The translations under genes and the position numbers were made by a program. From Mermis nigrescens (lineage: Eukaryota; Nematoda; Enoplea; Mermithida; Mermithidae): a stretch of 64,000 nt of DNA. The notes beneath the pieces were generated by a model, which was not told the origin of the DNA, ran no database searches, and was given only the letters and a program-made list of their open reading frames with translations. The stretch covers positions 16,454,304 to 16,518,303 of the forward strand of contig JAVLUZ010000145.1 in NCBI GenBank assembly GCA_036768485.1, written 5' to 3'. The first letter of the stretch is position 1; each line of letters begins with the position of its first letter. Positions 33,401 to 44,502 of this stretch are shown one piece after another.

Positions 33401-36168
33401 TAAATAAATTATTAAATCGTAGGCCAGTAAAATAAACTAATAAATTATTAAATCAAATTTAAGTGATAAATTAGAAAAGAAATCATTCATCATTCATCTG
33501 AAATTTATAAACTAAAATTTAACATAGAACAGTAGAAAACAGAATATGTACCTAATTCCATTTTTTGTCAGAAATATTACCTAAGATAAGAGCCTTCGTG
33601 CTGAATATTTAGTTAGCGATAATTTAGTTTACACATGTCGGTCTGATAGTTTACATTCTTTCTATCCAGAAAAGCTGACGTTTACGTACAGTTTAAACCA
33701 TTCGAAAACACAAATTTTAGTTTAAACCGATCGTTTTTCAAAATTTCGATTCGGTTCTCATTTTTTTATTCTTTTAAGCAATGTTATAACACTGCATATA
33801 TTGAACAGCGTGCATGTTTCCTTCTATTAAGTCTAAACTTTTATTTTTAAACCGAATTCTCAAAAGCTGTTCCTCTATTTGCTAATCTATACCATTTTTA
33901 GATAGTCGTCCTAGTATTTTATTTAAAATGGTCATTTTTATAATGTTTTTTTTCTGGTTTGCTATTGTTTTTATTTTTGGATTCTCGAACGAGGGACGAG
34001 CCATTTACGGTGCTTTGAAGTTTCTGTTTATTTTTAACTTTATGACAAGCGTTTTAGATTATTTAGATATTTTATTTAATATTAAATTCTTTGTTATTAT
34101 CGCTGAATTTAAATATTAAATCCATTTTTTTAAATTTAAATATTAAACCATTAAATGCTGTCTAATGAATAGAAGATTAATTCATCACTGCTTTAATCCA
34201 CTGCAAATCTACGATCTTAATTCTCAGTTCATTTGATAATAAATTGAGTTGATTAAATATAGGACGGCGTCTTTTTATACGGGAATTTTTCGATTATAAA
34301 ACGATAAGAGTATGAACTCACTTCAATATCCACTGATCTAGGTCATTCATGCTTTTGCACGGACTTTGCACGTGCATATATTTAAGTGTGCATACGTGTA
34401 ATAGGGAGATGGAGAGATGGGAGGGATATTGGCATACATGTAACAGGCGGGGATGGGGATCCCCTCAGCCAAAGCCAGCCTTTCCCCCCATCCCCCAAAG
34501 CCAAAAAATTTTTGACACCCCAAATTTCTGGAAAAAATCAAATTTTTCGGCCATTTTTAATTATTTTCGGCCAGAAATTGGAGGTTAGTAACCCCCCCTA
34601 ATGGCCGGGACCCCCAATCCTGAGCCGTTAAATGTACCGTTAAATGTATGGATATAAAAGAATACCCATTCAAAGTAGGCCGTTCAGCCATCCATCGAAA
34701 CTCAGCTCTTTGAAACTCACTCCCGACTTTTGGCAAAAACTTACGTTTTTAACCATTTTTAGAGATGCTCTTTTGCCATTTTTGGCTAAAAATTGACGGA
34801 CATTTACCCCCGTCCTTGAAAAAATGGCCGACTACACCAATCCGAAATTTCTACATTTTATAAGTCTGAATCATATATGCGTATACGCAGACATGCACAG
34901 CGTGGGAATTATGGGGAAGGGTATTTTAAAGTGCCTTTTTTGGGCCCCAAAATGGCGAATATGCGTCAAAAACGTCGTTTTTGGCGTTTCTGACAAAGCT
35001 CTATCTTCCATAACATAAAAACATAGGAAATTAAAAAAAATCGGACAAACTGAACAAAAAATATTCAAAAAATGACTATATGGCGCGAAACGCCGAAAAC
35101 TTGACATTTTTGAGCAAATAAGTAGCTGAAAATGCTTAAAACAGCACCCTTTCACGAATTTTCCAGAAACTTTTGGCAAATCGCGAATTCTAGGGGAGTA
35201 AAAAAATTTCTGGAGGGGAAAGCGGCGAAACCCCTTCCCCAAAACCCACCCTCGATCAAGATTATTGTATGGCGATCCAATCCCCCAATCCCCCAAAGAC
35301 TGACATTTCTTACCCCTCCCGATTTTTGACCAAAACTAGCGTTGTCAGGTGCATTTTTATGCCATTTTTAGCCGGAAACTGACAGTCATTCACCCCTTCC
35401 GAAAAGGGGCTTGTTGTCAGGGCGGATTTAGGGAAATGGGCGGGGGGGGGCGGCCGCCCCCCCCATCGGCCCAAAATAGTGCGCAAAATTAAGGATTTTT
35501 TAACGATTTTTAGCGATTTTCGGATTAAATCGGCTAATTTTTCCTCCCAAGTCAGGGTTCCGCCCCCCCTTAGGGGTACCGCCCCCCTTAGGAAAATCCT
35601 GGATCCGCCACTGCCTGCTGTTACCCATTTCCAAAATTTTAATTACGTGTCTGAGAAGACCATTTATTGGGAATGAAGGAAGAGGATAAAGTTCTCTGTT
35701 CTAGGTCAAAAATGCCGAAAAAAACGATAAAGACGAACTTTTGCCGGAAAGTAAGCACTGTGAGTGGGAAAGCTTATTTTTCGAGATCCTTAGGTTAAAG
35801 TTTTTGACAAGATTTTTCAATTTTTTTTTATTCTTCCAAATGTTTTAAATTTCAATTTTTTTAAGCAAGAATTTAGTTGTTGAACGAAGTAAGTACTAAC
35901 AATTTGCCTATTTTCTATCGCTTCGCGCAATATTTCGTCTTTGAATGGACATTTACTGGGCACAGGCACGTCGGGCTTCTTTCTGGCGCTGCCTAATTTC
36001 TTGCGTTTCTCCTTCTCCTCTTTTTTCACTTTCCGATTATGCTCTCTTACCTGATTCGACATATCGCAGTTTAATACAAAAAAACCGAGCAAAAATCTCA
36101 ACTAATTAGCATTACTTTTCGTTCAATTTTGTATTTCCGATGGCAAGTCATCCGCTTGCTCCTTTTTT
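30464..36168 (-). CDS. Nucleostemin/GNL3-like nucleolar GTPase, five exons, 3' part missing
   Basis: A host gene for the YlqF/MMR_HSR1 circularly permuted GTPase family, needed for nucleolar ribosome assembly and cell proliferation. Exons on the minus strand: 36116-36168 (KRMTCHRKYKIERK basic motif), 35901-36050 (VREHNRKVKKEEKEKRKK, then VPVPSKCPFKDEILREA), 33025-33165 (Lys/Arg-rich coiled region), 31778-32009 (YYSEVKKVVEKADIVVEV, then LDARDPLG and the G4 start LLNKI), 30464-30566 (Asp completing NKID, then LIPKDNVIAWLKYL). All junctions are GT/AG and phases match. A single-base loss after WLKYL shifts frame inside the last exon. The first coding exon and the exons for the G1 and G3 motifs are not found in the window. 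Confidence 0.85.
30903..30992. repeat. GTGTAATGTGTAAA minisatellite
   Basis: About seven tandem, slightly varied copies of a 7-14 base GTGTAATG unit in an intron of the GNL3-like gene. Confidence 0.85.
32030..32230. repeat. A-rich AAACAAAAAC low-complexity tract
   Basis: Simple-sequence purine/A-rich tract within an intron of the GNL3-like gene. It causes a spurious lysine-rich frame. Confidence 0.8.
32590..32790. repeat. Dispersed repeat R2 fragment
   Basis: Shares words such as ttggcaaaaacttacgttttt and catttacccccc with 34725-34820 and a related stretch at 35285-35400. Non-coding, lies in a GNL3-like intron. Confidence 0.5.
34725..35400. repeat. Dispersed repeats R2 and R1-like, nested
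   Basis: A mosaic of R2 words (cttacgtttttaaccattttt, gacggacatttacccccg) and an R1-like ggcgcgaaacgccgaaaac core near 35080, inside a GNL3-like intron. Confidence 0.5.
35418..35613. mobile_element. MITE family M3 (CAGKGGCGGATYYAGG ends)
   Basis: A 196-base element whose ends CAGGGCGGATTTAGG and CCTGGATCCGCCACTG are imperfect inverted repeats. The flanking octamers cttgttgt and cctgctgt agree at 6 of 8 positions, as in an eroded hAT 8-bp target duplication. The interior is G/C-run rich. Confidence 0.65.
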
Positions 36169-36431
36169 CTACAAGAAAAATTATCTAATCACTGATATGA
36201 ATAATTAATGATAAGAGCAAACTAAAATAATTCAGAATGAGGTTTGATAAGCTCAAAGTATAAGTGATAAAGAAAACAAGACATTGAATGCGTCAACGAA
36301 ATCTATTTTTATACTTCTGTCGTAATTTCCCTAATGAAGTCATTTTAGCATACCAGAGCGCAGGGAGGAAGAGGAGCATTAATTATAACCCACTGTTGCC
36401 TAGTAATATTTGGAAAGTTAGATAATGTCAG

Positions 36432-36595
36432 CAGGCACGTAGCTGTGGGGGGAATGGGGGGTCCGGACCCACCCAAAATTCAGAAAAAAACCGGAGAAAT
36501 AGGACTTTTTACACGTTATTTTGTTCTATTTTTGGCTTGGACCCCCCAAAATTGGTGTTGATGCCCCCAAAATAGGAGGGCCAGCTACGTGCCTT
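36432..36595. mobile_element. hAT-type MITE (family M1), 164 bp
   Basis: Inverted ends CAGGCACGTAGCT and AGCTACGTGCCT(T), with an 8-bp target duplication AATGTCAG at 36424-36431 and 36596-36603. It is the uninterrupted relative of 27908-28540. Confidence 0.92.
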
Positions 36596-36900
36596 AATGT
36601 CAGGCCAGTTTGGAATAGAGCGCGATGTCGCAGGAGAATTTTCAACTTAGCGTGGAAAAATCCGACTGAATACCCAAATTTTTAATAATTTTGATCAGGT
36701 GACTGTGAAAATATTAACTTCTTTTACTTCTATGAATAATACTAGCTTTTGCATGCTAAGTTACTCGCATAAAATATGGTGAAAAAGGCTTATTTTATTC
36801 TAAAAAGTGCATTTAGAAATGGGATTTATCATCCACTAATGCCGAGAAAGGAATTTCATGAAGCAAAGCATTTCAAAAAGCATTTCACCATATCTCACAT

Positions 36901-36998
36901 ATGCGCGTGGAGAGGGTCTGGACGACCCACCGAGAATTCGGCAAGAACCCCCTAAAAATCGATAGATCCCAGAACTTAGTGGCTGCCCATCTATGCCT
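36901..36998. repeat. Dispersed repeat family C fragment
   Basis: Shares the accccctaaaaatcgata, ccagaa and ggctgcccat words with copies at 45434-45613, 48232-48460, 51690-51838 and 62445-62500. Confidence 0.5.
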
Positions 36999-38584
36999 CC
37001 TCTGGCCATGCTTATCTTTCCTATGTGTATATTATAGTCTTCAGTTCAGTATCAAATACATGTGCATTGCATAGGCTTACAACATGACCGGTCTTACGGT
37101 CAGCCAATTGTGCTCAAATAGCACAAAAAATCAGTACAAATGCTTTTAAATATCTTACTTTGTTAGTCAAATTCAAACAGATCTGCAAAAAAGCCTTGCC
37201 ACTTAACCATTTTTTGTTCTAATTTTTCTTTATTTTATTCGGAAAATTTTCATTTCTTGCTTTTTGGAAAAGTAGATAAAATAGATATATAGACCCTCAA
37301 AACTTCCACGCGCAAACGCATTGGTTCGCGATCACAGCTAGCGGAGATAAGTGGATCCCCAATCTAAAAGACTAAAATTTTCTAGCATCATACACAACTT
37401 TTTATGCATAGCGAATATGTGCATTGTACATTGTCAAATTTGAAATTTTTGAGATCCTATATATGTACAAAAAAGATAAAAACGCACCAAAGGAAAAAGA
37501 TAGAAAAGGTAAAAAAATTGCAATTTTTTATATAGGTAATAAGTATGCAAATGTAAGAATGCCTACTAGAAATCGCATTAAATATGAACAAGACTCCGAG
37601 AAATTTGTTCACATAAGAGCGTTATACCCTATTAGAATTAAGTATATCGTATCGAATTTTTTACTCGTGAAAAAGACCAAAAATTACATATTTAATTACC
37701 CAACTAAAAAACGATTATTTATGCAGGAAAAGTTGCCCAGTGCTAATGAAAATTTTGGCCGTTAGCACGACGTACTAACAGATACGAAGACCTTTTTGGG
37801 CAAAAGAATAGTAATTTCGACGTTTTTGAACGTGTTTTTCAGCAAAAATCCTGACAAATTTTCGGCGCTTCGCGCCGTGTGCCATACGTACTGTTTATTT
37901 AGCCTCAAGCGCGCAATTCAGACGCTCCAAAATCAATCTTCGTGTAATCTAATAGATTATTTGCTAAACCCGGCTATTTGTTTAATAATTTCCAGCTCAA
38001 CATAATTAAAGACAATTTCGCGCTGTTTTCTGTTGCTTGTAAAAAAATTAGCTTGTTTATATTTATTAATTATTTAAGTTCATAAGCATAGGGGCGTCTA
38101 TTGTCAGATTAAATTATGACAAACGTATAATCATTTCTGATGTTGTATATTAGCTACAAAGGGTCAGCTTTCTGAATTTAATGAGTCATAGGGAGACAAT
38201 CATTCTGATATATCATTGATTTCTTGATTTATTTAAATTTAGCAAAAAATATTGATAAAAAATATCAATCTGCAGATACAAGCTCACAGCTATATTAAAA
38301 AGAGAAAAACATGCATTAATGACACCATACTACAGGTATTACATAGGTAAAAAACTAGCTTGCTAATGTACATAAGCCATCCCGTCCTAATGGAAAAAAT
38401 TTTCATTAGCACCAGTGCTAATGGGGGTCGTGCTAAAAATGCGGTTACAGACTGCCATTTTATGCATGTCACATAAACCATATATTTTTTATATTTCCTA
38501 AAATTGCTCATTCAATAATCCTTTGCATTATTGTATTGGTATTTGTTTTAATATGTATTGTCCATGTAATTCAGCCAATAAACT
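36999..38584. other. No gene recognised
   Basis: A 113-residue open frame at 37424-37765 is lysine-rich and matches nothing I know; a chance frame is likely. The surrounding DNA is AT-rich. Confidence 0.4.
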
Positions 38585-38918
38585 AATACTGAAATGGTCG
38601 AAATAGCCTATAAAACGTTTTTTCGCGGTAGGTACTCTTAAATTTTAAAAGCAGTTTTGGTCCATTTTGACTGCATCATATCACTTTTAACACTAGAAAA
38701 ACTGCAAAAATTTATAAATTTTGGGCGCTTTTTGAGTAAAGTACTCTAAATATGCTAATCTGGCGCAAAGCGCCGGAAAATTTTTGACGTTTTTACTGCT
38801 TTTAACCTCAAAAATGATGCAAAAAACGGTCTCATCAGCTCAAAATCGCCGGACAGTGCCTGTCCGGCTGATCCTGCAGGGGGGTAATACCCTCCTCATC
38901 CCCTATGTGCATGCATGA
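38585..38918 (+). repeat. Dispersed repeat R1 copy
   Basis: Close copy of the 27480-27895 repeat, including the GGCGCAAAGCGCC hairpin at about 38761 and the GGGGTAATACC end. Confidence 0.8.
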
Positions 38919-40786
38919 CATTAATATATGTCACACCGGAAGAATTAAGGTAAATTACTTGCTAAAAAGCTTTTAACCATTCTTGTATCACAGCTGGGTA
39001 GCAAAAAATCTCAGTAGCCTGGTACTTATCGTTGTATACTATAAAGTTCGGTGAACAGAATGCAGCGGGGCGCTGAAAAGTAATTATAAATAATGCGTAA
39101 TGACGCGAGATACAATATTTGCAGTATAGTGATTAAAAACTGAAATGTATAAGACATATTTTTGATAGTCGAGACGATTTAGCTACTTTTAAGCTCGTTT
39201 ATATCGCTTCTAGTTTAATTAAATAAGTAAAACTAGAAATAGAAACAGCTAGCATGTTATTTTTAAACCCCTCTGGCGTGCTCAATGGTTTTACAATGAC
39301 GCGAACTTGGCAGTTATTGACTAAAGTTGGGTAGAAAAAGAGACTTTTGCATTACGAGCTGAAAATTGGGTATCTAGAGAGCGCCGGAGAATTTCAAACT
39401 TTGATTGTTCTCATGTTTAATGCGGCTTTTCAGTGAGAAATAGTAGAGAACTATGGGATCGAAAAACGATCAGTGTACATAAAAAACTTGGCGCTCCTGA
39501 CGATGCACTTATTTTCTAAATACCAGAACAAAAAAATTTCGAAAAATATGGAAATAAACCTAGTAAATTGAGCAAATAATAGCCAACAAATGAGTGCATG
39601 GCGCAAACGAAGCGCTAAAAGTTAGACACTTCGAGCCTAAATATCGCTAAAATTTCTTATCAACGTCTTTTCTACTATTTTTTTGGAAAACCAAGAATGC
39701 TCGGGTTGAAAAAATTTTTGAGGAAGGAAAACTCTCCCTCAAGAATACAAATGTAGTGACAGCTTGAAATTTTATACGGGAAAGTCTCTTTGCATTCACT
39801 AGGCATAGCCGGAAGTAAGGATCAGGCATCTTAAAGTACAACTGGAAGAAATACAGCCGAACCGCACATGCTCCATAATGGCAAACACCTACTTTGATTG
39901 GTACAGAAGGTAAGGACAGGTATCCCTTTCAAAAAACGTTGAATCAAATAGGTCATTACGGAATACAAATAAAAAAACTCACTTTTCATCACACTGAGGT
40001 ATCTTTTACTCGCTTATGCGCTAAGCATTATATTTTAAAAATGTCATCAATGGAATAAGCGCATCCGAAAACTTAGAAAAACCATAACCAAGCGCACAAA
40101 CGCTAACTGTAAGCAAGCTAATAACCACAAACACAAAAGATAGGGGTTAAGCACACTTGGGCCTACCCTATTTCTGCCCGTCCCATAGACGTATCCAGGA
40201 TTTTTCCAGAAAAGAGCCCGAAAATTTTTTTATTTTAAAAGTCGATCAGAACTTCTAAATATGCGTCCTAAATGTGAAATAATGCCTTTTTTGAACTTTT
40301 CACATCGCTCTACATTATAATTAAAATGCAAAGGCATAAAATTTTCTATGAAAATTTTTCACAATCAATGCTGCACACTTTGCAAGTATCACTACTTGGG
40401 TAGGACCTTAGATTAGAGAGAATGCAACGAAAATCTCTTTTTTGGGGCTGGAGGTCTGGGGTGGTGCGCTCAAGCGCCCCCCAGCACGTCCTGGGGCAGA
40501 GCAGCGGAAAATTTTGCAAAATGAGCACTGAAATCCTGCATTTTTACAATTTTCGTCAAATCGTCCTAATCTTGGTTCTAAATTCAGCTAATAAATAGAT
40601 AAAATAGACTGGCGCAAAACGCCGAAATTTTCTAATGTTTACATGCCAGAATGATTAAAAAATTCATAGGACGTATGAGATACGAATCTTTTGGTAATTT
40701 GTCTTGTCATACAGCTTTTAAAAAGCGCAATCTGTACAAAGCGCGCGAATTTACGGCATACTTTTTAATTTCAATTGTTTAGAGAT
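38919..40786. other. No gene seen; repeat debris
   Basis: AT-rich DNA with isolated GCGC-type repeat words (near 39600 and 40610). The minus-strand frame at 39647-39841 has no recognisable feature. Confidence 0.4.
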
Positions 40787-40927
40787 CAGGCCCGCATCCA
40801 GAATTTTGTTTCGACGGAGGGGAGTGGGTGGGTGCACGACCAAAATTTGTTTGGGGTCCAAAGAGTGAATTTCAATTGCAAATTTCGCTACTCGGATACC
40901 TCGGATAGGGTGAGAATCCAAAGGAAA

Positions 40928-41298
40928 CAGGCCCGTATCCAGGGAGATAGGGGACACGTGCCCCCACGAAACGAAATATGAGAATGATTTTCTTCACTCC
41001 CCTATTGCTTTGATGTAACCAAATATCGCAAAAAATTTTCGGCTTTTCTAGTCTTTATACAACCTAAAGCGTATTTTGCATTTACGTCTTTTTTTGCACA
41101 GGTTTTATGCAATGAGATTTGTTCAAGAGGGTGTCCATCGGATTCTCACCAGTTAAGGCAACCAGGTAGCAAAACTTACAAAGTGCACAGCTATAGTGGT
41201 CGAAAACCGTCTTTATAATCCATCCTTTGACTCTCCATATGTTTAAAGAAAGTGTGGTCATGCCCCCTTCATCAAACCAAATTCCGGATATGGGCCTG
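40928..41298. mobile_element. hAT-type MITE (family M2, CAGGCCCRTATCC ends), 371 bp
   Basis: Ends CAGGCCCGTATCCAGG and CCGGATATGGGCCTG are inverted repeats. Flanking octamers aaaggaaa and aatggaaa match at 7 of 8 positions, an eroded 8-bp target duplication. A partial left end of the same family lies at 40787 and a right end near 62926-62942. Confidence 0.75.
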
Positions 41299-41349
41299 AA
41301 TGGAAACCATTTCATTTAGGGCTAGGGGGTCTAAGTGGCGTGCTCAAGC

Positions 41350-42565
41350 AGGCCCCCATCCAGAGAGTATAGGATGCGTGTTTCCTTCCCAAAATATAAA
41401 TATTATGAGAATGATTTTTCATCTACTCACCGCTTTGCTTTTTTAGCCAAAAATCGTAAAAAATTTTCCACCATTACAATTATAGTCTATTTAGCCCCCA
41501 AGCTCCCGATTTAAATACTCCATTTTTAGTCTTTATACATTCCAAAGCGTATTTTATTCCATCAATATTTTATTGGAAATCAACTTTTACCTTCTGATTC
41601 TGACTGTGTCCGCGATTTAGGTGTTCTAATGTCTCAAAATTTGAAATTTCAGCAGCACTATCATGAAGTGATTAAAAAAGCTTCTCAGCGATCCAGTCTG
41701 ATACTGAAGTTATTCTTCTCTCGTGATCATAAAATTTTGTCTCGTGCTTTTGTTGTATATGTTCGTCCGCTTTTAGAGTACTGCTGTACCGTTTGGAGTC
41801 CTTATCGTATTCGAGATATTGATCGTATCGAGCGAGTTCAGCGCAAGTTTACCCGTTGTATTTTTGGTTTTAACAGTGGTTTGTCATATAATGATCGTTT
41901 AAAAAGTCTGTCGTTAGAACGTCTCGAAATACGCCGTATTCGTTTTGCTTTATCCTTTTATTATCAGATTATTAATGGAAAATCACACATTCTCTGTGAC
42001 GAGTTTTTCGCATTTAATCGCAACTATACTCGCTCTGTCAATAACCTTAAACTGACTGTTCCAGTAGCTCGTTCAGATATTCTCAAGTATGATTTCAGTC
42101 ATAGATATGTGAATCTGTGGAACTCACTTCCAGTTGATGTTGTAAATTCACCTAGCTTAGAAATTTTTTAAACGCAAACTAAATGCTTTTGATTTTTCTG
42201 TTCATCTGAAGGGGCACGTGTAAGTTTTCACGTTCGTGACTGCGTGTCCCGTTGCTGACGTTTTAGTCATATATCGTTTTATCATATCTTTGTATCGTAC
42301 GCTGTGTCTTTATTTTTACCATGTCTTGTACGTTTTGCAATAAAATCTTTGTTTTGTTGTTGTTGTTGTTGTTCTGCACAGGTTTTCTGCATAAAATGAT
42401 ATTTTTCGAGAGGTTGTCATCCATTGAATTCTCACCATATTTAAGGCATCTGGTTAGAAAAATTTACAAAGTGTACAACACTGATGCAGCGTAAAACGCC
42501 TTTTTTATTCATACTTTGGTCCCCGTTATGTTTTTAAAAATTTTGGTCGCGCCCCCCCCTTTCGA
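41350..42565. mobile_element. Second M2 MITE copy, interrupted by a LINE
   Basis: Parallels 40928-41298 word for word (tctttatacattccaaagcg, gcacaggtttt, cattgaattctcacca). It is split between about 41555 and 42373 by a 5'-truncated LINE. Confidence 0.65.
41556..42373 (+). mobile_element. 5'-truncated non-LTR retrotransposon (LINE) 3' end
   Basis: Contains the reverse transcriptase C-terminal region and 3' UTR. The open frame (41629-42171, continuing in frame upstream from about 41574) has the post-RT signature YVRPLLEYCCTVWSP, then IERVQRKFTR, LERLEIRRIRF and WNSLP near the end, typical of Jockey/CR1-like LINEs that lack the usual catalytic part here. It is followed by an AATAAA signal and a (TTG)n tail at about 42350-42373. 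Insertion into an M2 MITE fixes both ends. Confidence 0.85.
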
Positions 42566-42788
42566 GCAAGTTAGTTCAGTAACGTCGAAAATGTATTGTG
42601 GAAGTTGGAATTTTTCTCACAGCTTTTTTTGGTCAGACAGAACTGGCAGTTTTTGGCTGTTTTTCAGGTAAAATTTGGCTGCTTTTGAAGATTCGACCTC
42701 TCAACACTGTTTGGTGCTATGCGCACCAAAAATAAAGCCTGCTTTACGCTTCACGCATCGTGCCAAACTTGCAAAACATCGGCACTGA

Positions 42789-42843
42789 TTATTGGCCAAT
42801 GTTGGCCCCGAATTTTTCGTTAAAGGCCAATATTGGCCAATAA
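42789..42843. repeat. Perfect-class hairpin TTATTGGCCAATGTTGGCC
   Basis: Arms 42789-42807 and 42825-42843 are complementary at 18 of 19 positions with a 17-base loop. Each arm is itself made of GGCCAAT words. Confidence 0.75.
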
Positions 42844-42889
42844 CGCGTGCATTAGGGGCCAATATTTGCGAGATTTAAAATTCTTAAAA

Positions 42890-42975
42890 AGCTTCAGCGT
42901 CCATGGGTTTCCGAACCCCGTACTTTCGTTTTGGTAAACTCACGCGCGCACACTGCGCCATAGCGAAATTGTGAT
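42890..42975 (-). repeat. tRNA-like SINE head (pol III A and B boxes)
   Basis: The minus strand reads a TGGCGCAGTG A box (near 42951-42962) and, 43 bases on, a GGGTTCGGAAACCC B box (42905-42919), the spacing of a tRNA gene. The intervening anticodon stem is not convincing, so a tRNA-derived SINE or decayed tRNA is more likely than a functional tRNA. Confidence 0.45.
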
Positions 42976-44502
42976 CAAAATTCTGAAGAATGATACCAAT
43001 GCTATCTGTTATATACAGTATGCGCAGTTAATATTTTTTGTTTGAAAGAGATTGCTTATCCTATCTTTTATGCCTATGTAGTTTGAACTAGTGATCGACC
43101 GGGGCCCCCCGGCCCCGGCAATCCCCGGCCATGTTTAAGCATCCCCGGCCCCGGCCGGGGCAATGTCAAAAAATGGCCGGGGCCGAGGAAAAATTTAGTG
43201 TAATTCGTATTTGTACAAGGATGTGATACTGCCACTTATTTATCAATGGGCAAGTGTTAATTTTTTGAGAACTGCACTGATTCGACCATATGTATGCATA
43301 GTCCTTGTTATATCTTTGCTACTGTGTATGAATGAGCTTTTACTGAATAAATGTTCAGGAAAATCTGCATCTTTTTGATTCCTTCACTTAACTCATTAAA
43401 CCAAATGCTACTTTTATCTCATTTATTCGTAGCTAGTGGTTAAAAGATTTAGAGTTGACAAATACGTTCCATTTCTAGTTAGAAATTGTACGTTTTCAAA
43501 AAGACAATTTTTACAAAAAAAACACTTACATTTAATTGAATGGGAACCGCCTGCTTTAAAACGCGTTTCTTGTGTAATAGTTGGAAGTTAATTGTAATCA
43601 AATGTAAACTGCGCTGCAGAATCGCGTCCGATCCGATAAACTATATATGTTTACATCCAATACCTATTACGCCCAATCGCGCTACATCTCTGTGATTCCA
43701 CTATACCGCGTTTCTTGCGTTAATATTTATTGCAGCAGAAGTGAATAATAGGCGGAAGTAAACTACACTGCAGTATTGCGACCGATACGATAAGCTAAAT
43801 ATTTCTAATTTATTACGTCCAATACCTATTCCGTCCAATCGCTACATCTTTGTGATCCACTACTTCTGTTTCTGGTTTTGTTAGTGACGATTATTACTTC
43901 TATTTTTCATCAGAGCTTTCTCTTTTATATTCAGTGTCTTTGTTTCTTATTTTAACTTGCTTGGAAAATTTATGCTCTGTTAGGTAATTGTTTGTGTGCT
44001 ATCATTTCTACTCGCTTCCAGATAAGCACAGTGAAAAATTTCTGGGGAGGGGGAGGTGGATGCAATCCAAATAAATTTTTTAAAGTGCCTTTCTTACCGT
44101 AAAAACGCTTTAAATGCGTAACACGAAAAAATTTTAATAAATTGCATTGAATTGACCAAAATATAGTCAGAAAGAGACTAATTATTGACAATTTGGCGCG
44201 AAGCGCCAAAAATTGACAATTTTGAGCCATTTAAACGCTAAAAACTCTTAAATCTAGACATTCCCTATGATTTTTCTAAAAAAGTGTGAATTCTGGGAGG
44301 GGTGACAAATTTTTTGCGTTAGGTGAAAATTTTTTTTTCGTGTGAGGGGGGTTGAAAACTCCCCGAGCCCCCATGATCATGTATGCTCGCTTCTATAAGT
44401 TAGCTCTCACTGAAATTTTCCATTTAGATTACATCAAATCGCAATTATATTCAGTTACTGTTTTTAGGATTTATAACAAATTTATTTTTGTTTGCTATAT
44501 GA

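Noticed and set aside
42890..42975. Functional tRNA gene
   Set aside because: A and B boxes are present, but no convincing anticodon stem or acceptor pairing could be drawn.
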